Shown: positions 11,195 through 19,009 of the stretch, piece after piece
How the letters are laid out: each line of letters begins with the position of its first letter
How positions within the stretch are numbered: the first letter of the stretch is position 1
Source: Catenibacterium sp. co_0103
GTDB taxonomy: Bacteria > Bacillota_I > Bacilli_A > Erysipelotrichales > Coprobacillaceae
Length of the DNA stretch: 23,132 nucleotides
Assembly (NCBI RefSeq): GCF_004168205.1
Contig: NZ_RCYB01000035.1
Span: 1-23,132, forward strand
Reading direction: 5' to 3'
Notes under the pieces: generated by a model
The model's database searches: none
Told to the model about the DNA's origin: nothing
What the model saw: only the letters and a program-made list of their open reading frames with translations
Position numbers and translations under genes: made by a program

Positions 11195-12109
11195 TTACAT
11201 AATTTCTATTGTGGTTCTAGCCAGTCTGACATAGTCATCTTCATGTTCTTTGATCTTCTTAACTTCTTCCTGCATTTTCTTTTTATATTGGTTTCCTATA
11301 TCACAGGTTTGATCTTCACCACATATTTCAAAACCACAAATACCATAACCTACTCCAAATGGTCCTTCATAAGAATAATAGTGTGGTTTAATCTTTTTTT
11401 GATCTAAAGCACCTGCCATGATTTGAAATGATCTGAGTCCACATTCAGCAGCTGCTTCAGTAAAAATGGGATCAAATGTTAGAAAACGCATAAAGTCACT
11501 ATTCTTCCATGCTGTAATAATATCATGATCGAAGAGCGGTCCTTCTTCTTTATAACCATAAGGACCATCCTCTTTTAAACGATGAGACAAATCACCACTC
11601 GCAATTAATAAAACATTCTTATCTCCCACTGCTTCTTTAATACATTGTCCAAAGCGATAATGAGTAAGAGGAGATAAACCAGATATTCCTATTCTTACAA
11701 CTTTATAGTCCTTTAGATACTTATTTAAGAAGTAAAGAGGAGTCATTGTGCCATGATCTAAATCATCATCTTTTCCTAATGTTCCTGCAAAAATATGATA
11801 CTTCTTGGCAGATTGAGTGATCTTCTTTACAAGTTCTGTATCATAATCCACTTCTATTCTTACATTTCCTGCATGAAACTGACTAAAGTCTCCTGATGCA
11901 TGTTTACCAGGAGATATATGAATATAATCACTATAGGCGATCGCATGAGGACTGATCACAATGACTGTTTCTATTGGAAGAGTAGATACATATTTCATAA
12001 TGGATTCATAAGATTGTATTGTGTTACTAATGGTTTTCTCTTCTCCTTGACCTATTTCAGGAATAATTAGTGGAGGATGAGGGACACACATTGCATAAAG
12101 TACAGACAT
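11195..12109 (-). CDS. amrB: AmmeMemoRadiSam system protein B, MEMO/LigB-like
   Basis: 304 residues. It belongs to the class III extradiol dioxygenase (LigB)/MEMO fold. Likely metal or active-site residues are His12 in [10 protein letters not shown], the His of [20 protein letters not shown] and [24 protein letters not shown] and [10 protein letters not shown] complete the family pattern. The chemistry in bacteria is not known. The last residues, [12 protein letters not shown], are the beginning of an AMMECR1 domain, cut two codons later by a TAA at 11195. With one extra A at 11203-11205 the frame would run on into amrA. The ribosome site GGAG lies eight bases before the ATG but inside the stem of an inverted repeat (12112-12154). 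Confidence 0.9.
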   Translation of the reverse strand: MSVLYAMCVPHPPLIIPEIGQGEEKTISNTIQSYESIMKYVSTLPIETVIVISPHAIAYSDYIHISPGKHASGDFSQFHAGNVRIEVDYDTELVKKITQSAKKYHIFAGTLGKDDDLDHGTMTPLYFLNKYLKDYKVVRIGISGLSPLTHYRFGQCIKEAVGDKNVLLIASGDLSHRLKEDGPYGYKEEGPLFDHDIITAWKNSDFMRFLTFDPIFTEAAAECGLRSFQIMAGALDQKKIKPHYYSYEGPFGVGYGICGFEICGEDQTCDIGNQYKKKMQEEVKKIKEHEDDYVRLARTTIEIM

Positions 12110-12111
12110 AT

Positions 12112-12154
12112 AATCATCTCCTTTACTCTATTATAAAACAAAAAGAAGATGATT
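12112..12154 (-). promoter_or_regulatory. Hairpin enclosing the amrB ribosome site
   Basis: AATCATCTCCTTT (12112-12124) and AAAGAAGATGATT (12142-12154) pair over 13 positions in the minus-strand RNA, one as G-U, around a 17-base loop. The stem covers the GGAG of amrB and one base of it reaches past the dusB stop. No T-run follows, so it is not a standard terminator; it could limit amrB translation. Confidence 0.55.
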
Positions 12155-13130
12155 ACTCACCTTCTAGTTCTTTCTCAAAGTCTTTTAGAATTGTTTCTAA
12201 TTCTTCTAATGTATTCATCTGTGTTAAATGATTCTTGATTTTTGCTGAACCTCTTAACCCTTTGACATACCAAGGTGCCTGCCCACGCATTTGTCTAATC
12301 GCATTCTTTTCACCTTCTGTTTTTACTAAACGATGGGCATGATCAATACATAACTGGATACGTGCATGAAAGTCTGGTTCTTCTTCTAGAATACCCTCTT
12401 CTAGATATTTCACCATTCTACGAATCACAAAGGGATTACCTAAAGCACCTCTACCAACCATAACAGCATCACAGCCTGTTTCTTCCATCATTCTTTTCGC
12501 ATCTTCAGGTGTTCTGACATCACCATTCCCAATAACTGGAATACTGACTGCTTCTTTTACTTTTTTAATCCATGACCAATCTGCATGACCTTCATACATC
12601 TGTGAACGTGTTCGCCCATGAATAGCCACTGCACTTGCACCTGCTTTTTCCATTAATTGTGCCATTTCTACACAGTTAATATGCTTCATGTCATAACCAA
12701 TACGCATCTTAACAGTCACTGGTACATTCACTGCTTCTACGACAGCCTTCACAATATCATATGCAAGTTCTGGATACTGCATTAAATAACTGCCTGCATG
12801 AGCCTTTAATACCTTATTTACAGGACATCCCATATTAATATCAATAATATCACAATCAGAATGTTCCTCTACAAACTTGGCAGCTTTGACCATAGTCTCT
12901 ACTTCACCACCAAAAATCTGCATACTCATAGGGTGTTCATCTTCACCTACTGCAAGCATATCAATTGTCTTTTGATTTCCATAACATAACGCTTTATCAC
13001 TGACCATTTCAGATACTACAAGTCCTGCACCAAACTCTTTTACAAGTCTACGGTAAGCGACATTTGTGATACCTGCCATAGGAGCCATGATAATAGGATG
13101 TTTTATTTCTACGTTTCCAATTTTCAACAT
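12153..13130 (-). CDS. dusB: tRNA-dihydrouridine synthase
   Basis: 325 residues, the normal size for a DusB-type enzyme. It reduces uridine to dihydrouridine in tRNA using FMN and NADPH. N-terminal [22 protein letters not shown], the catalytic-cysteine block [20 protein letters not shown] and [12 protein letters not shown] are all present in order. The ribosome site is weak (GGTGA about seven bases upstream). A possible minus-strand promoter, TTTGTA-17-TATATT, lies at 13178-13150. It is the first gene of the AmmeMemoRadiSam run, 43 bp ahead of amrB. In Bacillus dusB directly precedes lysS. Confidence 0.96.
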   Translation of the reverse strand: MLKIGNVEIKHPIIMAPMAGITNVAYRRLVKEFGAGLVVSEMVSDKALCYGNQKTIDMLAVGEDEHPMSMQIFGGEVETMVKAAKFVEEHSDCDIIDINMGCPVNKVLKAHAGSYLMQYPELAYDIVKAVVEAVNVPVTVKMRIGYDMKHINCVEMAQLMEKAGASAVAIHGRTRSQMYEGHADWSWIKKVKEAVSIPVIGNGDVRTPEDAKRMMEETGCDAVMVGRGALGNPFVIRRMVKYLEEGILEEEPDFHARIQLCIDHAHRLVKTEGEKNAIRQMRGQAPWYVKGLRGSAKIKNHLTQMNTLEELETILKDFEKELEGE

Positions 13131-13197
13131 TTTTTAATCACCATCACAAAATATACCATATTCCTGACACAATACAAAGATAAATTATGTTTATACT

Positions 13198-13314
13198 ATG
13201 AGTTGTGAAAGGAAGTTCCCGATCCTTTCAATAATATATATATCGTTTTCATTTCCCTTCCCTATTTTACTAATAGGACATAAGGAGCAGGCGTTCCCTT
13301 CCTGCTCCTTTTTG
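13198..13314 (+). ncRNA. Candidate C-rich small RNA 1
   Basis: About 115 bases with no credible reading frame. A TATACT -10 (13192-13197) lies just upstream; the -35 is poor. Three hairpins follow: TGAAAGGA/TCCTTTCA (13206-13213 with 13223-13230) with loop AGTTCCCGA; CCTATT/AATAGG (13261-13266 with 13272-13277); and a 10-bp terminator with loop CGTTCCCTT. An unpaired TTTCCCTTCCC lies between the first two. C-rich loops of this kind are how RsaE/RoxS-type RNAs of Bacillota pair with ribosome sites; I see the pattern but no sequence identity to those RNAs. Strand is set by the T-run, which exists only in the plus direction. Confidence 0.5.
13282..13313 (+). terminator. Terminator of candidate small RNA 1
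   Basis: AAGGAGCAGG and CCTGCTCCTT form a perfect 10-bp stem (13282-13291 with 13301-13310) around a 9-base loop, followed by Ts. No plus-strand protein gene precedes it, which is the main reason to propose a small RNA. Confidence 0.8.
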
Positions 13315-13316
13315 TA

Positions 13317-13448
13317 TGTTTTAAATGTTTACAGTTATGTCCAATGAATGTAGAAGTCAACAATGAATCACGTGGACGTAAAAACGGCACTGATTGTATT
13401 CTTTGTTATGAATGTACAAAAGAATGTCCAGTCAAAGCACTTCATTAA
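13317..13448 (+). pseudogene. 3' remnant of a 4Fe-4S binding protein gene
   Basis: Reading from 13317 in frame gives CFKCLQLCPMNVEV and then DCILCYECTKECPVKAL, ending with TAA at 13448. This is a CxxCxxxCP half-cluster followed by a complete CxxCxxCxxxCP ferredoxin motif, as at the C-terminus of polyferredoxin-like membrane proteins. Only about 43 codons remain. From the internal ATG at 13344 it would be 34 residues with one full cluster, but there is no ribosome site. The frame runs upstream into the terminator of small RNA 1 and hits a stop before 13284. The rest of the gene is missing, so a deletion remnant is most likely; a tiny functional ferredoxin is less likely. Confidence 0.7.
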
Positions 13449-13512
13449 TGCGACACATATTTCTCCATAATATATAGATATTTCCTCTAAATTTATCTTC
13501 TATACTAGTTAT

Positions 13513-13645
13513 TGAAAGGAGGAAACTGTCATACAATTCTAAAAAGATCAATTATTCAATTCTATTCCCTTCCATGATATATGTTAACTGATCTTTGTAT
13601 AATACCAGACAGTGTAAAAAAAACGCCATTTTACTGGCGTTTTTT
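13513..13645 (+). ncRNA. Candidate C-rich small RNA 2
   Basis: TATACT at 13501-13506 is followed by TGAAAGGA, as in small RNA 1. Nested pairings then close one long arm: ACTGTC/GACAGT (13525-13530 with 13608-13613), ATAC/GTAT (13531-13534 with 13597-13600) and AAAGATCA/TGATCTTT (13543-13550 with 13589-13596). The big terminal loop contains TTCCCTTCC at 13565-13573. The terminator shared with hslO ends it, with six Ts in the plus direction. No reading frame of note is present. The -35 is not convincing, and the helices alone would fit either strand; the C-rich loop and the similarity to RNA 1 favour plus. Confidence 0.42.
13618..13645. terminator. Bidirectional terminator (hslO and candidate small RNA 2)
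   Basis: AAAAAACGCCA and TGGCGTTTTTT form an 11-bp stem (13618-13628 with 13635-13645) with a 6-base loop that contains the hslO stop codon. T-runs are present in both directions: eight on the minus strand, six on the plus. Confidence 0.9.
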
Positions 13646-14503
13646 AAGTATTTCCTTTAATTCATCTTCACTGAACTGATAATGTGTATTACAGAACTGA
13701 CATGTAATCTCACAGCCATGATCCTCATTAATCATGTCTTCTAAATCTTTTGTATGAAGTGTAGCTAAGGCTTCTCCCATCTTTTCTTTACTACAATCAC
13801 ATTTAAATGATAAATCCTGTGTATCTAGGATTTCAACATCCTCAAAGATCATCTTTAAGATTTCTTCTGGAGTATGTCCTTCATCTAATAACTGTGATAC
13901 TGGTGGTGTATTCTTGATCTTATCTTCAATATACGCAATATCTTCTTCAGTTGCTTCTGGTAATAACTGAATAATATAACCACCTGCACTTCTTACAGTA
14001 TTGTCTTCTTCTACAAGAACACCTACTGCAACAACTGATGGTACCTGTTCTGATAACATGAAGTAATAAGAGAAATCATCACCAATTTCACCAGTCTGTA
14101 ATGGAGAACTAGATGTAATAGGTTCCTTTAATCCCATATCACGAGTGACCTGGATAGTCCCCTGATTACCTACACATAAGCCTACTGCAAGCTTACCTGT
14201 ATCGTTGTATGTATAGTGAACTTCTGGATTAGATACAAATCCTTTGATTTTACCATCAGAATGTGTTGTACAAAGCATTGTACCGATTGGTCCACCACCG
14301 TTGATGACTACTGTCATCTTTTCTTTATTCTTATTCATAGCACCCATCATTAAAGTGACTGCCATCATACGTCCAAGTGCAGCACTTGCACAAGGCCATA
14401 AGTTATGATTCTGCTGTGCAACATTTGTAAGGTTAGTTGTTGTACAGGCAAAAACACGACAGTTCTTTGAATTAACGAGTCCACGTACTAAATAATCTTT
14501 CAT
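13631..14503 (-). CDS. hslO: Redox-regulated chaperone Hsp33
   Basis: 290 residues, the family length. Hsp33 is a holdase that unfolds and becomes active when its zinc cysteines are oxidised. The C-terminal zinc site is complete: Cys235 and Cys237 in FKCDCS, Cys268 and Cys271 in CQFC. The N-terminal domain has FACTTTNLTNVAQQNH and INGGGPIGTM. GGGAG lies 11 bases before the ATG and overlaps the end of a small upstream reading frame. It ends the tilS-hpt-ftsH-hslO run, whose order matches Bacillus apart from the lack of coaX. Confidence 0.97.
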   Translation of the reverse strand: MKDYLVRGLVNSKNCRVFACTTTNLTNVAQQNHNLWPCASAALGRMMAVTLMMGAMNKNKEKMTVVINGGGPIGTMLCTTHSDGKIKGFVSNPEVHYTYNDTGKLAVGLCVGNQGTIQVTRDMGLKEPITSSSPLQTGEIGDDFSYYFMLSEQVPSVVAVGVLVEEDNTVRSAGGYIIQLLPEATEEDIAYIEDKIKNTPPVSQLLDEGHTPEEILKMIFEDVEILDTQDLSFKCDCSKEKMGEALATLHTKDLEDMINEDHGCEITCQFCNTHYQFSEDELKEILKKRQ

Positions 14504-14508
14504 TTATC

Positions 14509-14601
14509 TCATCTCCCTATCGCAAAATAGCTTACTAAAGGCAAAATCATACTAATGACAATAATACCTACTAATAGTCTTACCATAAATCTACGCTGCA
14601 T
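14509..14601 (-). CDS. Small single-pass membrane peptide, 30 residues
   Basis: ATG at 14601 follows AGGAG with an eight-base spacing, better than many of the large genes here. The product starts MQRRFMVRLLVGIIVISM and continues with ILPLVSYFAIGR: a positively charged end, then one hydrophobic segment of about 20 residues, then a short polar end, consistent with a membrane-anchored micropeptide. The TGA stop at 14509 overlaps the hslO ribosome site, implying coupling to hslO. It sits where Bacillus has coaX, but is unrelated to it. I do not recognise a family. A hairpin terminator of ftsH lies just upstream, leaving little room for a promoter. Confidence 0.65.
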   Translation of the reverse strand: MQRRFMVRLLVGIIVISMILPLVSYFAIGR

Positions 14602-14616
14602 TTTATTATCTCCTAA

Positions 14617-14643
14617 ATGAAAATAAGCGCAAAGCGCTTATTT
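14617..14643 (-). terminator. Hairpin at the end of ftsH
   Basis: AAATAAGCGC and GCGCTTATTT form a 10-bp stem (14621-14630 with 14634-14643) with a 3-base loop. The T-rich stretch after it is weak (TCATTT). It includes the ftsH stop codon. Being close to the next ribosome site, it may act as a partial terminator or an mRNA 3' stabiliser. Confidence 0.65.
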
Positions 14644-16593
14644 CATTTCATCTAGTAAATCATCTTCTGGATCAGCCTTAGGTGGTTCAGGAGTGTTATT
14701 GTTGTCATCGTTAGATTCAACATGTTCTTCTGTTCCATCATAAGTTTCTGGCATCTTACCAGTGTTATATAAAGACTGAATCTGTTCATGATTCAATGTT
14801 TCATGTTCAAGCAATGCATTCGCAATAATATCCATTTTGTCTTTATTATTGTTGATGATTTCAGTTGCCTGAGCATGTGCTGTTTCGATGATCTTACGTA
14901 CCTGCTGGTCAATTTCAAATGCGATCTGACCAGAATGTGTATTACTTAATTGTGAATAGTCACGACCTAAGAATACTGCATTATCACCACTGTCATACTT
15001 AATTGGACCAAGTTCACTCATACCAAGTTCTGTAACCATCATACGAGCAATACGTGTAGCCTGTTCAATATCGTTATGAGCACCTGATGATACATCACCG
15101 AAGAAGATTTCTTCAGCCGTACGACCACCCATATAACCTGTAATAGTTGCAAGTAACTGTTTCTTAGTTGAGAAGTAAGTTTCTTCTCTAGGAGTCATCA
15201 AGTTATATCCACCTGCATCACCACGTGGTACAATTGTGACTTTCTGTACCTGGTTGGCATCTTCTAATGTCAAACCAATAATCGCATGTCCAGTTTCATG
15301 ATAAGCAACAAGTTTTCTTTCATGTTCAGTATATTTTCTAGACTTCTTAGCTGGACCGCCAATAACTCTGTCAATCGCTTCATCGACATCACTTAATGTG
15401 ATCATCTGATGACCGCTTCTTACTGCAAGTAATGCTGCTTCATTTAATACGTTCGCAAGTTCTGCACCTGAGAATCCCGGAGTACGCTGAGCGATGTTAT
15501 CAAAATCAACATCTGGCGCAAAATGTTTATTTCTTGCATGAACCTTCAAGATCTGAGATCTTGCACGCTTATCAGGGTTAGATACTCTGATCTGTCTATC
15601 AAAACGTCCTGGACGTAATAATGCAGGGTCAAGAACATCTGCACGGTTAGTAGCTGCAAGGATAATAACACCTTCGTTACCTTCAAAACCATCCATTTCT
15701 ACAAGTAACTGGTTTAATGTCTGTTCACGTTCATCGTGTCCACCACCAACACCAGTACCTCTCTGACGACCTACAGCATCAATTTCATCAATAAAGATGA
15801 TACAAGGCGCATTTTCTTTTGCCTTCTTAAACATATCTCTTACACGGCCAGCACCAACACCAACGAACATTTCTACGAATTCTGAACCAGAAATAGAATA
15901 GAATGGAACGTTTGCTTCACCTGCAACAGCACGTGCTAATAATGTTTTACCTGTACCTGGAGGACCTACTAATAGAACACCTCTAGGAATTTTAGCACCC
16001 ATTTCAGTAAACTTCTTAGGGTTCTTTAAGAATGCAACAAGTTCTGTTAATTCTTCTTTTTCTTCATCTGCACCTGCAACATCTGTAAAACGAGTCTTAG
16101 AATTTCTTTCTAGCTTAGCGCGAGAATTTCCAAATTCAAAGGCTTTATTGTTGCCTCCTGCAGCACCATTGAAATTCTTGAATACCCAGAACATACCACC
16201 AAACAATATTACATATGGAAGGATGGAACCTAGTATATTCCAGATCATGTTATCACTTTCTGAATCAGTGACCTTAATCTTGACATTCTTGTCTTCAAGA
16301 ACCTGTGTTAATGAATCTAATTCTTTGTCTGTCTTAGGAACGATAGTTGTAAAGTTCACTTTATCGCCCTTAGAGTTCTTCTTGTAGCTACCTTCGACCT
16401 TGGTTACAAAACTATTAGGTGTAATAGTCACGTTATTTATCTTTTTATCTTTTACTACTGTCATGAATTGTGAATAAGTCAATTCTTTACTACCGCCATT
16501 ATTCAATAAGAATGGGAATAATGAACTCAACAATAATAATACGATGACCCAAGGAAGAATAGCTTTAAATAATGTTTTGTTATTCTTCTTCAT
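14638..16593 (-). CDS. ftsH: ATP-dependent zinc metalloprotease FtsH
   Basis: 651 residues. It is a hexameric membrane-bound AAA+ protease that removes damaged membrane and regulatory proteins. In order, numbering from the upstream ATG: a first membrane helix (about 12-31), an extracytoplasmic domain, a second helix (about 118-140), Walker A GPPGTGKT (211-218), Walker B FIDEID, the AAA region of homology ([18 protein letters not shown]) and the zinc site HETGH (433-437). The C-terminal tail is acidic and proline-rich. Two ATGs are adjacent; AAGGAG is three bases from the first and six from the second, so I chose the second. The ribosome site overlaps the hpt stop codon, so the two are coupled. 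Confidence 0.98.
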   Translation of the reverse strand: MKKNNKTLFKAILPWVIVLLLLSSLFPFLLNNGGSKELTYSQFMTVVKDKKINNVTITPNSFVTKVEGSYKKNSKGDKVNFTTIVPKTDKELDSLTQVLEDKNVKIKVTDSESDNMIWNILGSILPYVILFGGMFWVFKNFNGAAGGNNKAFEFGNSRAKLERNSKTRFTDVAGADEEKEELTELVAFLKNPKKFTEMGAKIPRGVLLVGPPGTGKTLLARAVAGEANVPFYSISGSEFVEMFVGVGAGRVRDMFKKAKENAPCIIFIDEIDAVGRQRGTGVGGGHDEREQTLNQLLVEMDGFEGNEGVIILAATNRADVLDPALLRPGRFDRQIRVSNPDKRARSQILKVHARNKHFAPDVDFDNIAQRTPGFSGAELANVLNEAALLAVRSGHQMITLSDVDEAIDRVIGGPAKKSRKYTEHERKLVAYHETGHAIIGLTLEDANQVQKVTIVPRGDAGGYNLMTPREETYFSTKKQLLATITGYMGGRTAEEIFFGDVSSGAHNDIEQATRIARMMVTELGMSELGPIKYDSGDNAVFLGRDYSQLSNTHSGQIAFEIDQQVRKIIETAHAQATEIINNNKDKMDIIANALLEHETLNHEQIQSLYNTGKMPETYDGTEEHVESNDDNNNTPEPPKADPEDDLLDEMK

Positions 16594-16603
16594 CATAAAC
16601 TCC

Positions 16604-17134
16604 TTACTGGTAACATTCTTCTTTTAAGACACCAATATATGGTAGGTTTCTAAATCTCTGATCAAAATCAAGACCATAACCAACCACGAATAATTCTGGT
16701 ACAGGGAAACCAACATACTTAGCCTGTACAGGATACTTTCTTGCTTCCTGTTTATCAAGCATAGTAACGATTTCACAAGATGCTGTACCACGATCTTTCA
16801 ACATATGTGTAACAGTATCCAATGTTTTACCTGTATCAAGGATGTCTTCTACGATTAATACATCCATACCTTTGACATCGATATCAACGTCTTTCTTAAT
16901 ATGAATAGTTCCAGATTCAGTTCCTTTATAACTGCTGACTGACATATAATCAAAATATACATCGCCCTCAATATATTTAGAAAGTTCTGCTAGGAATGGA
17001 ATAGATCCCTTTAAAAGACCAATAAGAAGAATCTTCTTACCTTCATAATCTTTTGAGATCTGTGCGCCTAATTCTTTACAGCGTTCAGAAATCTGTTCCT
17101 GTGTAAATAATATTTCTTTCATGTCCTTATGCAT
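16604..17134 (-). CDS. hpt: Hypoxanthine phosphoribosyltransferase
   Basis: 176 residues, standard length. It makes IMP or GMP from hypoxanthine or guanine and PRPP. The PRPP-binding motif LIVEDILDTGKTL, the IGLLKGSIPFLAEL loop and VGYGLDFDQRFRNLPYIG near the C-terminus are all present. AGGAGG lies nine bases ahead of the ATG. It lies between tilS and ftsH, the order seen in many Bacillota; in Bacillus TilS and HprT also act together on ftsH expression. Confidence 0.97.
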   Translation of the reverse strand: MHKDMKEILFTQEQISERCKELGAQISKDYEGKKILLIGLLKGSIPFLAELSKYIEGDVYFDYMSVSSYKGTESGTIHIKKDVDIDVKGMDVLIVEDILDTGKTLDTVTHMLKDRGTASCEIVTMLDKQEARKYPVQAKYVGFPVPELFVVGYGLDFDQRFRNLPYIGVLKEECYQ

Positions 17135-17162
17135 TGAACCGTACCTCCTAGTATAGTCGTTG

Positions 17163-18380
17163 TTATTTTATCACAAACAAATCTGGATTGATAGACAAAT
17201 ACTCCTTGTTTTTCGCAATTCCCGGGACCAAAAGAATATTTCCACGGCAATCTAATACAACTGGCCAATAACGTCGTAATGGTAAGGGAATTTTCGCATT
17301 AATAAAGAGTCTAGAAACCTTTTTAGTGCCCCCTGCTGTTTCCATACGATCGCCTGGTCTCATATTACGAATAGTGAGTGGAAAGTCTTCATCCTTGACA
17401 GGGATACCATCATTCGTTTCTCCTTGTGTTCGAATCTTGAAATAAGGACAATCAAAGTTCTGTCTATGATCTATTCTATACGTATAATCTACTTGTTTTA
17501 TAGATTTACGAATGTATACATTATTATATTCTTTTATGAACTCCTCATTAACACCAATTGGCATTTGAATATTAGGTTTAGAGGATTGAATCTGATGGAT
17601 GATTTCATCAATGAGATGATGAGAAATCTTCGATACTTCTATATGTTTCTTTAATAAAGCATAGAGTACATCAGGAAGAAGTTCTTTTGGAACTAATGTA
17701 TAATCCAGTGGTTCAGTGAGGTATTTGTCTACTTCTTGTTTTTTTATTGCCTGTTTCTTATTGTATTCTTCACCCTTTTTCAAGAGTTCTTCTTTTTGTG
17801 AGTCTGTATATTGATTTAAGATTGTATTACGGATACGGTCTCTTGTGAACTCTGTCTGGAAATTAGTATAGTCATCATGAAACAAAATATGATGATCATC
17901 ACAATAATCACGTAGATCTTGTTTAGTCACATGAAGTAATGGTCTAATAATAGTCATACCTAAGCGATGAGAGACTTCCTGGATCCCTAAATAATCAGGA
18001 TGAGAGTCACGTTCCAAGTGCATATAAATAGTTTCAATCACATCATCCTTTTGATGTCCTAGGCATAATGCATCACATTGTTCCATTTTATATACTTCCT
18101 GATAAAAAGCATAACGCATATCTCTTGCAACGCTTTGAAAATTTCCTCTCACATAATCATCCGGTGTAAATTCCTTATAATAAAAAGGAATAGAATGTGC
18201 TATACAATAGTCATGTACTACTTTGTAGTCCTCTTCTGTATCATCTCGAAGATTATAATTTACATGAGCGACACAGATTGAATATTCATGCATCATATCA
18301 AGAAGTGCCATAGAATCAGGACCACCTGATACACCTAGGAGATATTTCTTTTTTTTGTCTAATAATGATGTATTCAGCAT
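17163..18380 (-). CDS. tilS: tRNA(Ile)-lysidine synthetase
   Basis: 405 residues. It attaches lysine to C34 of tRNA-Ile(CAU) so that it reads AUA. The PP-loop SGGPDS is at 18-23; CLGHQKDDVIETIYMHLERDS is the N-type ATPase block, and DYTNFQTEFTRDRIRNTIL the adenylation/tRNA block. The C-terminal region has MRPGDRM and the KVSRLFINAKIPLPLR(R) TilS substrate-binding segment. GGAG lies five bases before the ATG, which starts 15 bp after a terminator-like hairpin. Confidence 0.97.
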   Translation of the reverse strand: MLNTSLLDKKKKYLLGVSGGPDSMALLDMMHEYSICVAHVNYNLRDDTEEDYKVVHDYCIAHSIPFYYKEFTPDDYVRGNFQSVARDMRYAFYQEVYKMEQCDALCLGHQKDDVIETIYMHLERDSHPDYLGIQEVSHRLGMTIIRPLLHVTKQDLRDYCDDHHILFHDDYTNFQTEFTRDRIRNTILNQYTDSQKEELLKKGEEYNKKQAIKKQEVDKYLTEPLDYTLVPKELLPDVLYALLKKHIEVSKISHHLIDEIIHQIQSSKPNIQMPIGVNEEFIKEYNNVYIRKSIKQVDYTYRIDHRQNFDCPYFKIRTQGETNDGIPVKDEDFPLTIRNMRPGDRMETAGGTKKVSRLFINAKIPLPLRRYWPVVLDCRGNILLVPGIAKNKEYLSINPDLFVIK

Positions 18381-18394
18381 GTTTTCTCCTTTAG

Positions 18395-18420
18395 AAAAAA
18401 GTACCGTGATGGTACTTTTT
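18395..18420 (-). terminator. Terminator of the prfA-prmC-GNAT-DUF308 run
   Basis: AAAAAGTACC (minus strand, over the DUF308 stop) pairs with GGTACTTTTT over 10 bp around a 5-base loop, ending in six Ts. It lies directly before the tilS ribosome site, so tilS needs read-through or a promoter inside the DUF308 gene. Confidence 0.85.
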
Positions 18421-18991
18421 AATTAATATATGATCTAGACATTTTAGAATGATTGAGTTTATATAAGACATAGATTGTCTGAATAAGACTCAATACTTCA
18501 GTAACTAATAATACAATACCTTCAGCCATAGTCAAACCAATAGCCATATCGATAGGATGTACAATAATAAATACGCCTAATGCAACACATAATACAGCAC
18601 ATAAGAAGATCCAGAACCAGTTGAATTCAATAATCTGCTGTAACTGAAATGAGAGCTGTAAGTTTAATAAGCCTTTGATCACAATCCATAAGCCAATTAT
18701 CATTGTGAGTGCACTAATGAATGCATCAGCATTGAATGCAACAAAAACGCCTGCTAGTAATGCGAGAATACCTTCTAATAAATCATTAGAAAAGATACGC
18801 ATATCATGAGTTAATGCAAAGTAAGTCACAAGATGAATGAGACCATCCACAAATAATGCACCTGAAATCACATAAACTACAATATTCAACATTGTCTTTG
18901 GGAAAACAATCAACAATACTGAAGCAACAATCATAATCACTGATGTGATGATAGATGCTTTACTATACTTCTTAATATATTCTTTAATCAT
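18419..18991 (-). CDS. DUF308 (HdeD-like) membrane protein
   Basis: 190 residues with about six hydrophobic helices arranged in pairs, as in DUF308 proteins: ITSVIMIVASVLLIVF, MLNIVVYVISGALFVDGLIHLVTYF, LLEGILALLAGVFVAF, LTMIIGLWIVIKGLLNLQLSF, WFWIFLCAVLCVALGVFIIV and a last helix. HdeD in E. coli is linked to acid resistance, but no function is established in Bacillota. AGGTGG precedes the ATG by four bases. It follows the GNAT gene by 18 bp with no terminator between. Confidence 0.87.
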   Translation of the reverse strand: MIKEYIKKYSKASIITSVIMIVASVLLIVFPKTMLNIVVYVISGALFVDGLIHLVTYFALTHDMRIFSNDLLEGILALLAGVFVAFNADAFISALTMIIGLWIVIKGLLNLQLSFQLQQIIEFNWFWIFLCAVLCVALGVFIIVHPIDMAIGLTMAEGIVLLVTEVLSLIQTIYVLYKLNHSKMSRSYIN

Positions 18992-19009
18992 AGTTCCACC
19001 TCGTATCTG

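Noticed and set aside
11195..11210. Programmed -1 frameshift signal in amrB
   Set aside because: The codons ATA GAA ATT do not form a slippery heptamer with good re-pairing; an indel is simpler, although not proven.
13198..13314. 6S RNA or SRP RNA
   Set aside because: Lacks the long bulged rod of 6S and the GGAAG/AGCA tetraloop region of SRP RNA; the C-rich loops point elsewhere.
13449..13500. Possible promoter (CATAAT, TATATA) ahead of small RNA 2
   Set aside because: No -35 partner at 16-18 bp for these boxes; only TATACT at 13501 is kept as a tentative -10.
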